Below, in pieces: positions 33,501-45,386 of a DNA stretch of 64,000 bases (position 1 is its first letter; each line of letters begins with the position of its first letter). Source of the DNA: Membranipora membranacea (lineage: Eukaryota > Bryozoa > Gymnolaemata > Cheilostomatida > Membraniporidae); the NCBI GenBank assembly GCA_914767715.1, contig OU612073.1:20274001-20338000 (forward strand), read 5' to 3'. Below the pieces are notes generated by a model. The model did not search any database. It saw only the letters and a program-made list of their open reading frames with translations, and had not been told where the DNA came from. The position numbers and the translations under genes were made by a program.

Positions 33501-36094
33501 TAATAAGAAAGAAAAGAGTAAGTAACTTCACCTAAAATTCCTAGTGCTCCAGGTATGTGTGGCATTGTAAGGGAGGGGTAGGAGCTTTGGGGGCTTAAAC
33601 TACCATACAACATCGATTGCAAATTGGATAAAAAATCCGCCAACATACTTGTAAATCTAACAGTGAAGCTGAAATGACACATTAGTATATTAATCCATAA
33701 AACTTCTTTAAAACTTGCATTATGCATGCTTACATATTATCACCTAGAACAAATTAAGGTCAGAAAATGGGGACCAAATTTTGATTATTGCTGAGAGCTC
33801 AGATCAATTATAAGGATCATTCTGTTTTTTTGCTGTAGTTAGTCAGCACTCAGCAGTGCACCTTAGCTCTGTTTGTTTATCCCCCTCCCCACCAAAGAAG
33901 GTCATTGTCAAGACAGGCTGAAGAGAGTCATCTGACACACTGCATAGGTATTTCAGGGATAAGAAATGGTATTCTATCTTGGTTTATGAGGAAAGCAATC
34001 TCGATATTTTGTCCTTTTTTTCAGTAGGAGGAGAGCCATCAACACGTTTCATTTAACTTGTGATTTTTGTGACCAGTCTTTTTAGTAGATATGTGTAGCA
34101 TCATCCACCTGTTAGTTGCTGATTGTTCATGATTTTGATGGTACTCTTCGCTTTATAGGTTGAGGAAGATATACAGGCACACGTGTGGCGCAAGGGACGA
34201 TGAAGTTAGAGAGATGGAGGGGAAATTTGTAAGTATACCCCTCTATAACATTGAGCCTTGGTTTAGTGAGTCGGATCTAGAGATACGAAAGCTGATCACA
34301 GTCATATGTAAATTAACTGGAGTATAGAATTTTAACCACAAGCAACAGGTTGTTGCATTACTTGATTGTCCAGAGGAGCTGTGCAGAGTTCTCACCATTA
34401 AAAAGGAGATCTCACATGTTTGTATCAGATGATTACTGATATTCATGTCGTGTTTTATTCAGCAATATAGTTCATAGAGATCATAATCAGTGCTTTATGG
34501 TTTTCTTCAGAGAGAACTGACGGGTATGCGGGAGGATAAAAAGATTTGTAATGAGGTAGGAATGAATACAGTGAGTAAAATAAATTCTTGATAATAGACC
34601 CTAAACAAATTGCCTAACTAAGTGATGCAAACTTATTATGAGAAAAGAATCTCAGAGCAATAGACTGCAGTCAAGAGCAAAGTATAATTATAGTAAACAC
34701 CAACACTACAACTACTAATGTCAACGCCGCACCAACATCATCACTGTTTCAGATTATTAAACATGCATATATTAATGTCATCAAAGAGGCCATTTAAATA
34801 AAATCATATATTTAATTAAACTTTTTATCACTTTAAATAGGAGGAGGATTTTGTGGTGGCGGGATTTACTGGGCGGGACATTGATAATGTGGGAAATCAG
34901 AACGATAAGGTAGAGAAGGTAAGCTGTCTTAATTAAAGATACTTTTGTTTAATCTTGATTAGAGTAACAATTAATCCATTTAATTTAATCACAGTTGGTT
35001 TTAATATCATCCTGTCACTTGATATACCTAGACCGAGTTTATTCGATTTAGCTCATATTCAGAGTTACTCACCCTCAGGCAGGTTGCAGATTACAATTTT
35101 GTCGTTTAAAGAACATTTTTATATGAAACTTAAATGTATGATTAGTTAATGTAAATGTATGTCCAAAAATATGATGCAATCTATCATATCTAGTATAAAT
35201 AATAAGTAAGGAGGAGAAAGCAGGAGGGTTTGCTTATCTCAGCAATAAATATTGATCTGACTCGGCCAGACAGATAAAGGCCAATCTAATTTTTTTCGGC
35301 ATCGGGTGGCTTATTTTGAATATTTAGGTTGACCTAATATCAATCGGATGTATCTATAGTTCAGATAAATGTGGTTGTTTGTGATTATGAAGATAATATG
35401 GACAGAGAAATAGGGATAAATACAGGAAGTATATAAGTAATAAAAATGTGTGAATTATCATTTTGTGAACATGGAAGTGCAAACTTATATAAACATGATT
35501 TGATGTAATCATGAGACAGTTCATTTGATCTATGCTAACATGTCATCAATAATTATGTAGGAAGCTGATTTGGTGAATATGAGAGAAGATGAGGGTCAGC
35601 AGAGCGTAGAGGAGGAAAGTGTGGTAATGTTCGTGGGGAGTGAAGTGGGAAGTGACATGTAAGATATTTTATGATTTAATTGACATCGCAGTTGTGGCTT
35701 CCATTTAAACTCCTTTAAAACAATATTTGTATGAAACAAACTTCTCGATCTTAGAATATCAATTTCTTGCAGAATTCTGGTACACTTTTATCAAACAGAG
35801 CTGTGTCTAATATAACTTTCTAGAGAAAAATAATTTGAAATAGCCTTACAATAAAGTAAAAACGGAACAGGTTGCCTCACTGAACCAGACAATATTTTGC
35901 TCTCAAATTTAACAACAGATACCACTTCCTGAGATTACTGAGATGCTAATGTAATGATTTCTTGTCTAAGAATAATTGGAATCGATCAGTGTTCATTGAT
36001 TGAAGAGTATTATTTTCTGTTGCAGCACCAGAAAGAGATCAGGACCAAGGGGACTTGTGACCAGATTCAGGAAAAGCATCAGAAGGTTTAGCAG
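30503..36094 (+). CDS. gene-family copy C: membrane-anchored coiled-coil-like protein, 11 exons
   Basis: Exons: 30503-30542, 31753-31812, 32080-32218, 32507-32590, 32940-33005, 33248-33343, 34159-34228, 34511-34570, 34841-34918, 35561-35658, 36026-36094. All have AG and GT borders, all phases match (1,1,2,2,2,2,0,0,0,2,2), and the join of 286 codons has no stop. The start is the ATG at 30503 because it opens a hydrophobic stretch (MDISLTGVFVVLI, then ALTWMVCVCVLVA across the first junction; residues 5-29), a signal anchor. Residues 45-190 are highly charged and heptad-like (RERRTKRLERRMERKENKIK; KSVEEKYEASIEVNEKMMKK). Then comes an acidic region with FVVAGFTGRDIDNVGNQND, and a basic end, TRKRSGPRGLVTRFRKSIRR. 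The last exon is not certain. I recognise no family. Intron 1 holds SINE and hAT MITE insertions. Partial copies lie at 5-11.5 and 28 kb. Confidence 0.7.
30594..30808 (+). repeat. U2 snRNA-headed SINE, copy a
   Basis: It begins TTCTCGGCCTATTGGCTAAA, matching U2 snRNA nucleotides from about position 5, and shares the body of copies b and c. A perfect 8-bp palindrome CATTCTAG-TTTT-CTAGAATG lies in the body (about 30716-30736). It sits in intron 1 of copy C. Confidence 0.7.
30912..31425 (+). repeat. U2 snRNA-headed SINE, copy b, split by a hAT MITE
   Basis: The head GCTTCTCGGC at 30913-30922 is interrupted by the element 30923-31209 and resumes at 31210. Removing the insert and one 8-bp duplication gives an intact U2-like head. 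The stretch AGAAGTTGTAAAYAATT is found just before the head (30891-30907) and again after the tail (31435-31450), a probable target-site duplication of about 20 bases. Confidence 0.75.
30923..31209. mobile_element. hAT-type MITE, copy 1
   Basis: Its ends are CACTGAATT and AATTCAATG (inverted repeats with one mismatch), and it is flanked by the perfect 8-bp duplication TTCTCGGC (30915-30922 and 31210-31217). An 8-bp duplication plus CAxTG ends is typical of hAT elements. 287 bp, no coding frame. A second copy, inverted, is at 59730-60036. Confidence 0.85.
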
Positions 36095-37679
36095 GTAAGG
36101 ATTCAAACATTGACAGCCCACAAGCAGTTAAAAATTACGCCACTTAATTTAGCTGGTTGCCTCTCCCATGACATTTGATGGACTCAAATGCGAATTGCTT
36201 GAGTTTATCTTCAATATTGTGGAAACTGATCCAGACGGTAAAGTGACAGATTATCAGGGTCAGGATAGTAAGGGTGTAGCTTTAATTCTTACTTGTGTCA
36301 ATTATGTTTCTTCTAATTGCGACTCATTTTTAGACATAATGAAAATATTGACTGATGACCAATTGTAACTACATATTGCAAATTTCGCTGAATATAAAAC
36401 AAATGAATTTATTATATCTGTAGGTTATGTCGTTTGAAAATATATGTTCTCAATCATTAGATATTAGGAAGAGCCCATATGTAACAAAAAAATACACCCA
36501 CAGAATTATCCATAATGTAGGTCTTAAAAACAAAAAATTCTAAACATTAATATTTATATTATATGATAGCATATTATTTGATCATATGACAATATTCCAA
36601 AGGGCTGCTCACTAGACCAGCATACACTTGAATTTGAATTGTCAGCTAGTAAATACCATCCAATATATCACCTTTGGACATCATATACTGTAATGGTACC
36701 TGGTGTGTTAACTCAACACTCAGATTTTTATAACCGAATGTACAAACTAGATCCTTTAGTAATCTGCTGCCCTTTTCATTTTAGAAGCATACGGCACAGA
36801 TCAGTTCGCTGCATATGAGAACACGTCTACGTTCTATTATAATTTCCTTTTTGTTTCACATCTGTATATAGTCCAATATTTCACTCCTCAAAATATAATT
36901 TCTTGTTTCAAATTCACCGCAGATCTACTGTATAAATTATTTTAGGCCTACATGATGCAGATAGTTCTAAGCAAGAAGAGCTATCAACATTCTCAGCCAG
37001 ACTATCAGACTAGTTTAGTTACCAAATCGAGACTGATATACTTCATATGTCAGTTAAAAAGGGAATATGTTAGCACCTATCAGCATTAACTTCTTTCTGA
37101 ATTTCTGATCAGCTAAACCAGACTGGTCAGGAATAGAATAAAATGCTAAAGAAAACGACAAATCAAAGGAAATAAGAAGCATCTGATATAACATACCAGA
37201 CATTGAAAACGGGTGAAAATATACTGCGATGAACATCTTGATATCTCTGCTTTTACAAAGATGAAAAAAATACAATCAACGGTACTCAAACACAAATCTT
37301 TGAGGCAATAGTTATACACAATATTGGTATCAACTCTGCCTAATATGCTTTTCACTAGGCTCTGTTTTAAACAACTGCCAAGACAACTCCGCTACCTAAT
37401 GAGAAGCAGTACTGGTGATTGGTAGGCTGTAAGATGTGACATGATTTTGCTCGGTATGAATTCAGTATGAATCTTTATAGCTATGATAATCACCAAAAGA
37501 GGTAAGTCGGTCATCCCTAATATTGTCCACCCTCCTCCTCGGCATTAAGAGATAAACTAGAGACAATCCAACGCAGTGCCACTAAGATCATTACCCCCCC
37601 CCCCCCCCCCCGATATGAGTCACACTGATATGTTAGCTCTCCATTATATTCCACTACTCAATGATTTTATTGTTTCTAG
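36095..37679. other. no supported exon; intron or 3' flank of copy C
   Basis: One plus-strand frame at 36149-36368, after a TTTAG, encodes GLKCELLEFIFNIVETDPDG and more. It looks protein-like, but its phase does not fit exon 11 of copy C and I recognise no domain. The remainder is AT-rich. A run of about 19 C lies at 37593-37611. Confidence 0.35.
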
Positions 37680-37893
37680 CTGTGCCAAACATTTTGAAAG
37701 TATTTCTTGTAGCCAGTGTCATCCACTTTTTAGTCGCATTAGTATCAATTATCGCAAGAGATCCTCCCGTGCTAACAATATATGCACCAAATACCGTCCG
37801 GAAATATCCCGGACCAAGAAACGCTCAAAAACCTTACTTGGTACTATGTCAGTATGGTGGTTGTATTGTATATTGGCAACAGTCTTTATTTAA
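37680..37893 (+). CDS. candidate terminal exon of copy C
   Basis: After a TGTTTCTAG acceptor the frame entered in phase 2 (the exit phase of exon 11) is open for 71 codons to TAA. It is cysteine- and basic-rich (CAKHFESISCSQCHPLF; RKRSSRANNICTKYR) and ends in a hydrophobic stretch, LLGTMSVWWLYCILATVFI. The fit of phase and the membrane-like end favour it. Against it: an alternative frame over the same bases (ending at 37948) is also open, and the intron would be 1.6 kb. Unproven. Confidence 0.3.
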
Positions 37894-38169
37894 TTGTACC
37901 CTGGAATTGACAAACAAAATTATTAGTCAAGTGAAGCATGGATGGTAAAATAGGGAACAATAGTAATTATCTCATTATGAATGTTGTATGAGTAATCTGT
38001 GCTTTAAAATGGTCAGAACGGTTAAAATGTGGCAACAACAAAATTGAACAGTGCAAAATCTATGTGTGGTTAAAATATGCCACAATATTATGAAATCCAA
38101 ATTCTGTGTATAAAATGAGTACGCAGTATTACAAAATGAAATGGTCAGATGTCATTCAAATATTAAAGC

Positions 38170-38330
38170 CTGGTACCCATCAACTGCATAACTGTCCCAG
38201 GAACTCATCCGCGATCATGCACGACCACTTGTGCATTACTGTGATTGATGGGTACAAAATACACAGAGATAGTGTGTTTACAAATACCTTCGCACGATAT
38301 TAGAATTGATTCTACTATCGTGCGATATGT
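38170..38330. repeat. two inverted repeats
   Basis: GGTACCCATCAACTGC at 38171 pairs with GATTGATGGGTAC at 38243-38255, and CGCACGATATTAGAAT at 38290 pairs with ATTCTACTATCGTGCG ending near 38323. GTGGGTAC recurs near 38423. Possibly a foldback element; its ends are not defined. Confidence 0.5.
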
Positions 38331-39036
38331 TGTGCTGCATTTTGTGGTACCCACAAATTCTTTAATGATTGCCAGTGCAAAATCTTAGAAATTCCTGAGA
38401 TTAATTAAAAAAGCACATTGGTGGGTACAAGGCTTAAACTCACAATTGTTGGTGTATTAACCACCATCGACAAAATCAGAACAGGTAATAATGGTATACA
38501 CTGTTATCATAACTGAGTATAGCAGCGCCCCGACATAATTAGCTCCTAAAACAAATTATTAATCCTAAATATATGCACTGACAGGTTAAAAAATACAAGT
38601 ACATATAACAAAACTGAGAAATAAATTAATCAGTCTCAAACAATCCGAGATAGAACTTTACATCATAGCGCCGGTCAGCAATGACAATTATATATAAATA
38701 AATAATCGGGTAGCCTCACAACGCGTTGAATATAAGAACGGAGTTGAGAATAAACAAAATAACGTAGCGTCACAATCGGTAGAATTATACATTTGCAGTG
38801 GAAGTTACGCAGTCGACAAGTATAAATAACAGAAGAAAACTCACCATAAATATTATATAGATTGACTTGAAGCTATTTATAGTGATGATAATACTGTGTA
38901 TATCGTAAGATAAGTCCAGAATCAAGTACATAATATAATAGTTGAGTCTGGATAATAAGATGTCGGCTGAGCGGGCATGAGCCCTAGATGTTGACGGTTC
39001 GAAGGCTACTACTACACTGAAGTATAGTGTTATTAT
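38331..39036. other. no gene recognised
   Basis: AT-rich sequence without coding or repeat structure that I can name, apart from the GTGGGTAC motif noted with the inverted repeats. Confidence 0.4.
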
Positions 39037-41215
39037 TTATGGAAATCAGGAGCGACATTAGCATTTGGCATTTAGCATGTCGCTCCTTATTTCCATAAAT
39101 TGCTAAAGGCACAAAATTGCCAAATTGCTCAGAGGGGATGCAACTCCTTGGTTCAAATGGTGTTGCACTGTTTTGAGTTGAGATTGTCCTACCTCAGGAC
39201 ACAACTTGAATGACTACTGTATAACCTAATATGCTACTGGCCTACTATATTGACGCACTCAGTTTATGACAACCCCCCTTCCAGTAGTTGTTTCCTTTCA
39301 CATCATACTCAACATCGACTTGATAAAGCTTGTCAAAACATTCTACATCTCTTAGTTCTAGGGTTGTACTCCAACAGGCAGGACAAATATACTAATCAAC
39401 GTCCGCTGTACATATCCGCTGACATGCATTGTAATGTTAAAGCTTGAGATCGGTATGAAAGTTCACACCCTGATTTCAACTGAACTGTAATAAGAATGCT
39501 CTCCCTTTTTTATAATACCCCCAAACCCGGCAGCCTGTTCAACAATATGATTTGACGCTTAAACTGCACTGGCAGTTTCAGGCGGTCATGGCCCGATCCC
39601 TGAAGAGGATGTGGTTTCTGATATCCCATTAAGGTGCTAGGATGTGCCGATGATGTGGGTATTTTGAGTTATTCACATCTGACCATACCTGAACTGACCT
39701 AGCTTAGTTTGCCTATCTCCTAATTTTTGTACCTGATCTGACCTGGGCTGATCTGACCCACTTCTTAACCCTCGGACAACTGAGAAGAAAGCTTAGTGAT
39801 AGGGAATCTGACTGGTGGGAGACCAGAGAGGAAACCTGACATAGAGGACTTGCTGTTTTAGGTGGTCGTTTTATAATGACAGTGGCTATGTTGCCTAGGG
39901 CCCTGGTATTTTTCACTGTATACGTCGCAAAACTATGGCTCAAAACAAGTGAATTTGCATTTGATGATGTAAATAAACCCTTATAAGCGGAGGTCCCAAG
40001 GTATCTCACATAGCGAATTAGCAGACGGCTGATCAGCATGAAACAATCTATATACCATCTCAGTAGTGGATGATGATCAGTTATCAAGTTATAGCAGATA
40101 ACAGATTAGGATCACCAATATTTATATACCACTCCAGTAGTGGATGATACTTATTTATCACATAATAGCGGGTTAGGAGAGGTAAGGAGCCACTATACCA
40201 CCTCAGAAGGGAAAGATACAAAGTATATATCACATTACAATATCTTATTATGGCAGTTAGCAGAGAGGAGACTACTCCCACACTAGGAAATTGATCATAT
40301 AAGATTTCCATCTCCTGCTCTCAGTCCTACGGAAGATATTTATATTCGAATTGCTGCACATATATGGTGCACATATTATATGAATATAATAACCGCGCAG
40401 CTGAAATTCTTATTCCAATAAGTGTTTGCTTCTCTTGTTGCAGTTAACGAGGGGTGTAAAAATCTGCATAATGAGTTGGAGTTGATTTCTATATGGTCAT
40501 CTTCGTCTGAAACATGAAGTAAGGCAACATAGACACATATCAGCCTCGAGTTAATAGCAGTCTGATAGCATTTAGCAAAGTCTCTGGGGTGGGGGAGGGG
40601 GACCTGGCAACAACGAGCTCTACCTAAGATTTGAGTTTTATCACATTTGTTCAGTTTATAACAGACACATATACTTATCATAGCTCCCTAGACAGGACTA
40701 TAACTTATGGTAAGGCTTCACTGATAAAAATATGACTGTGCTGCATTGTGCTAGCAGGCAACACTCTACCACAACCACATCGACTGGGTAAAACGGTCAT
40801 TCAGGATGCCTTCTGTAGGTTGTTAAAGCAAGGAGTACCTGACTGGTTCGAGTTAATTAATGTATGAATTATGAAGGTTGAAAGGAGTATGAAGACAATA
40901 CTGTACGTCATAAAGATATTACATGTGAAAGTCTGGTCCATTGTGGCATTAACAGCTTGTCAGAAATAAGAAAGCTTTGACTATGATAGGGGTATGACAC
41001 AATGGGGAAAGATTTCCACCAACCCATAATAGTGGCCTGCATTGAATAGCTCAATGGCAATTGACAAATAGAGCGCTTGCATTTTTGTAGGATGACATAG
41101 GATAATCATTTCTAACATCTGAATTAAGGGATTTGTGTCCCCTCTAGCATTTGGCATTTAGCATTTTCGTGCCTTTAGCATTTGGCATTTACCATGTCGC
41201 TCCTGATTTCCATAA
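39037..41215. mobile_element. 2.2 kb element with terminal inverted repeats, non-coding
   Basis: The left end TTATGGAAATCAGGAGCGAC is repeated inverted at the right end (41196-41215). The similarity continues inwards: GCTAAAGGCAC then AAAT-GC-AAAT-GCT then AGAGGGGA at 39100-39140 against 41140-41180. The left end also contains an extra inverted copy of its own tip (39078-39099), so 39037-39099 folds into a strong hairpin around TAGCATTTGGCATTTAGC. Inside, three related blocks with TATACCA-CTCAG-AGTGGATGAT lie at 40050-40230. No coding frame is convincing. Superfamily and target-site duplication were not determined. Confidence 0.6.
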
Positions 41216-41309
41216 TTAATTGATTCTTTGATGCATAGATAAATGAGAGTGATGAGTGGACAACCACAAATTGTAATACTGACACACCGGAGGGATAGAT
41301 GTTGGCAGA

Positions 41310-44300
41310 ATTCGATGCGGGGGAAGCTGGACGCGCAAGGAGGGCCCCAGCCCTTCGCAGCGTGGCCCAGATTCGATGCGGGGGAAGCTGGACGCGCAAG
41401 GAGGGCCCCAGCCCTTCGCAGCGTGGCCCAGATTCGATGCGGGGGGAAGCTGGACGCGCAAGGAGGGCCCCAGCCCTTCGCAGCGTGGCCCAGATTCGAT
41501 GCGGGGGAAGCTGGACGCGCAAGGAGGGCCCCAGCCCTTCGCAGCGTGGCCCAGATTCGATGCGGGGGAAGCTGGACGCGCAAGGAGGGCCCCAGCCCTT
41601 CGCAGCGTGGCCCAGATTCGATGCGGGGGAAGCTGGACGCGCAAGGAGGGCCCCAGCCCTTCGCAGCGGTGGCCCAGATTCGATGCGGGGGAAGCTGGAC
41701 GCGCAAGGAGGGCCCCAGCCCTTCGCAGCGTGGCCCAGATTCGATGCGGGGGAAGCTGGACGCGCAAGGAGGGCCCCAGCCCTTCGCAGCGTGGCCCCTG
41801 ATTCGATGCGGGGGAAGCTGGACGCGCAAGGAGGGCCCCAGCCCTTCGCAGCGTGGCCCAGATTCGATGCGGGGAAGCTGGACGCGCAAGGAGGGCCCCA
41901 GCCCTTCGCAGCGTGGCCAGCTTCGATGCGGGGGGAAGCTGGACCGCGCAAGGAGGGCCCCAAGCCCTTCGCAGCGTGGCCCAGATTCGATGCGGGGGAA
42001 GCTGGACGCGCAAGGAGGGCCCCAGCCCTTCGCAGCGTGGCCCAGATTCGATGCGGGGGAAGCTGGACGCGCAAGGAGGGCCCCAGCCCTTCGCAGCGTG
42101 GGCCCAGATTCGATGCGGGGGGAAGCTGGACGCGCAAGGAGGGCCCCAGCCCTTCGCAGCGTGGCCCAGATTCGATGCGGGGGAAGCTGGACGCGCAAGG
42201 AGGGCCCCAGCCCTTCGCAGCGTGGCCCAGATTCGATGCGGGGGAAGCTGGACGCGCAAGGAGGGCCCCAGCCCTTCGCAGCGTGGCCCAGATTCGATGC
42301 GGGGGAAGCTGGACGCGCAAGGAGGGCCCCAGCCCTTCGCAGCGTGGCCCAGATTCGATGCGGGGGAAGCTGGACGCGCAGGAGGGGCCCCAGCCCTTCG
42401 CAGCGTGGCCCAGATTCGATGCGGGGGAAGCTGGACGCGCAAGGAGGGGCCCCAGCCCTTCGCAGCGTGGCCCAGATTCGATGCGGGGGAAGCTGGACGC
42501 GCAAGGAGGGCCCCAGCCCTTCGCAGCGCGGCCCAGATTCGATGCGGGGGAAGCTGGACGCGCAAGGAGGGCCCCAGCCCTTCGCAGCGCGGCCCAGATT
42601 CGATGCGGGGGAAGCTGGACGCGCAAGGAGGGCCCCAGCCCTTCGCAGCGCGGCCCAGATTCGATGCGGGGGAAGCTGGACGCGCAAGGAGGGCCCCAGC
42701 CCTTCGCAGCGCGGCCCAGATTCGATGCGGGGGAAGCTGGACGCGCAAGGAGGGCCCCAGCCCTTCGCAGCGCGGCCCAGATTCGATGCGGGGGAAGCTG
42801 GACGCGCAAGGAGGGCCCCCAGCCCTTCGCCAGCGCGGCCCAGATTCGATGCGGGGGAAGCTGGACGCGCAAGGAGGGCCCCAGCCCTTCGCAGCGCGGC
42901 CCAGATTCAATGCGGGGGAAGCTGGACGCGCAAGGAGGGCCCCAGCCCTTCGCAGCGCGGCCCAGATTCAATGCGGGGGAAGCTGGACGCGCAAGGAGGG
43001 CCCCAGCCCTTCGCAGCGCGGCCCAGATTCAATGCGGGGGAAGCTGGACGCGCAAGGAGGGCCCAGCCCGTCGCAGCGCGGCCCCAGATTCAATGCGGGG
43101 GGAAGCTGGACGCGCAAGGAGGGCCCCAGATTCGATGCGGGGGAAGCTGGACGCGCAAGGAGGGCCCCAGCCCTTCGCAGCGCGGCCCAGATTCGATGCG
43201 GGGGAAGCTGGACGCGCAAGGAGGGCCCCAGCCCTTCGCAGCGCGGCCCAGATTCAATGCGGGGGAAGCTGGACGCGCAAGGAGGGCCCCAGCCCTTCGC
43301 AGCGCGGCCCAGATTCAATGCGGGGGAAGCTGGACGCGCAAGGAGGGCCCCAGCCCTTCGCAGCGCGGCCCAGATTCAATGCGGGGGAAGCTGGACGCGC
43401 AAGGAGGGCCCCAGCCCTTCGCAGCGCGGCCCAGATTCAATGCGGGGGAAGCTGGACGCGCAAGGAGGGCCCCAGCCCTTCGCAGCGCGGCCCAGATTCA
43501 ATGCGGGGGAAGCTGGACGCGCAAGGAGGGCCCCAGCCCTTCGCAGCGCGGCCCAGATTCAATGCGGGGGAAGCTGGACGCGCAAGGAGGGCCCCAGCCC
43601 TTCGCAGCGCGGCCCAGATTCAATGCGGGGGAAGCTGGACGCGCAAGGAGGGCCCCAGCCCTTCGCAGCGCGGCCCAGATTCAATGCGGGGGAAGCTGGA
43701 CGCGCAAGGAGGGCCCCAGCCCTTCGCAGCGCGGCCCAGATTCAATGCGGGGGAAGCTGGACGCGCAAGGAGGGCCCCAGCCCTTCGCAGCGCGGCCCAG
43801 ATTCAATGCGGGGGAAGCTGGACGCGCAAGGAGGGCCCCAGCCCTTCGCAGCGCGGCCCAGATTCGATGCGGGGGAAGCTGGACGCGCAAGGAGGGCCCC
43901 AGCCCTTCGCAGCGCGGCCCAGATTCGATGCGGGGGAAGCTGGACGCGCAAGGAGGGCCCCAGCCCTTCGCAGCGCGGCCCAGATTCGATGCGGGGGAAG
44001 CTGGCCGCGCAAGGAGGGCCCCAGCCCTTCGCAGCGCGGCCCAGATTCGATGCGGGGGAAGCTGGCCGCGCAAGGAGGGCCCCAGCCCTTCGCAGCGCGG
44101 CCCAGATTCGAGGCGGGGGAAGCTGGCCGCGCAAGGAGGGCCCCAGCCCTTCGCAGCGCGGCCCAGATTCGATGCGGGGGAAGCTGGCCGCGCAAGGAGG
44201 GCCCCAGCCCTTCGCAGCGCGGCCCAGATTCGATGCGGGGGAAGCTGGCCGCGCAAGGAGGGCCCCAGCCCTTCGCAGCGCGGCCCAGATTCGATGCGGG

Positions 44301-45343
44301 GGAAGCTGGCCGCGCAAGGAGGGCCCCAGCCCTTCGCAGCGTGGCCCAGATTCGATGCGGGGGAAGCTGGCCGCGCAAGGAGGGCCCCAGCCCTTCGCAG
44401 CGTGGCCCAGATTCGATGCGGGGGAAGCTGGCCGCGCAAGGAGGGCCCCAGCCCTTCGCAGCGTGGCCCAGATTCGATGCGGGGGAAGCTGGCCGCGCAA
44501 GGAGGGCCCCAGCCCTTCGCAGCGTGGCCCAGATTCGATGCGGGGGAAGCTGGCCGCGCAAGGAGGGCCCCAGCCCTTCGCAGCGTGGCCCAGATTCGAT
44601 GCGGGGGAAGCTGGCCGCGCAAGGAGGGCCCCAGCCCTTCGCAGCGTGGCCCAGATTCGATGCGGGGGAAGCTGGCCGCGCAAGGAGGGCCCCAGCCCTT
44701 CGCAGCGTGGCCCAGATTCGATGCGGGGGAAGCTGGACGCGCAAGGAGGGCCCCAGCCCTTCGCAGCGCGGCCCAGATTCGATGCGGGGGAAGCTGGACG
44801 CGCAAGGAGGGCCCCAGCCCTTCGCAGCGCGGCCCAGATTCGATGCGGGGGAAGCTGGACGCGCAAGGAGGGCCCCAGCCCTTCGCAGCGCGGCCCAGAT
44901 TCGATGCGGGGGAAGCTGGCCGCGCAAGGAGGGCCCCAGCCCTTCGCAGCGTGGCCCAGATTCGATGCGGGGGAAGCTGGCCGCGCAAGGAGGGCCCCAG
45001 CCCTTCGCAGCGTGGCCCAGATTCGATGCGGGGGAAGCTGGCCGCGCAAGGAGGGCCCCAGCCCTTCGCAGCGTGGCCCAGATTCGATGCGGGGGAAGCT
45101 GGCCGCGCAAGGAGGGCCCCAGCCCTTCGCAGCGTGGCCCAGATTCGATGCGGGGGAAGCTGGCCGCGCAAGGAGGGCCCCAGCCCTTCGCAGCGTGGCC
45201 CAGATTCGATGCGGGGGAAGCTGGCCGCGCAAGGAGGGCCCCAGCCCTTCGCAGCGTGGCCCAGATTCGATGCGGGGGAAGCTGGCCGCGCAAGGAGGGC
45301 CCCAGCCCTTCGCAGCGTGGCCCAGATTCGATGCGGGGGAAGA
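41310..45343. repeat. 61-bp GC-rich minisatellite, about 66 units
   Basis: The unit contains ATTCGATGCGGGGGAAGCTG, GACGCGCAAGGAGGGCCCCA and GCCCTTCGCAGCGTGGCCC in a row. It is rich in CpG and far above the GC content of the surroundings. Variants come in blocks: GCGTGG up to about 42,500; GCGCGG with TTCGATG or TTCAATG up to 44,330; GGCCGCG replacing GGACGCG from about 43,990, with an exception at 44,720-44,890. One unit is shortened near 43,100-43,130. Because 61 is not a multiple of 3, all three frames stay open on both strands and produce very long false ORFs. Confidence 0.95.
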
Positions 45344-45386
45344 ACTTGCCCCCTTTTAAATGCCCAGATTCGATGCGGGGGAAGAA
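45344..45386. repeat. junction units between the 61-bp and 10-bp arrays
   Basis: Two truncated 61-bp unit starts (ATTCGATGCGGGGGAAG) each run straight into AACTTGCCCCC, the second leading into the 10-bp array. The 10-bp unit therefore probably arose at this truncated unit. Confidence 0.7.

Noticed and set aside
36149-36368. Alternative exon after exon 11 of copy C
   Set aside because: The intron would be about 54 bases, and the protein-like frame needs phase 0 while exon 11 ends in phase 2.
39713-40311. Minus-strand open frames of 124 and 75 codons
   Set aside because: They lie within the TIR element over internal repeats, with no domain pattern.
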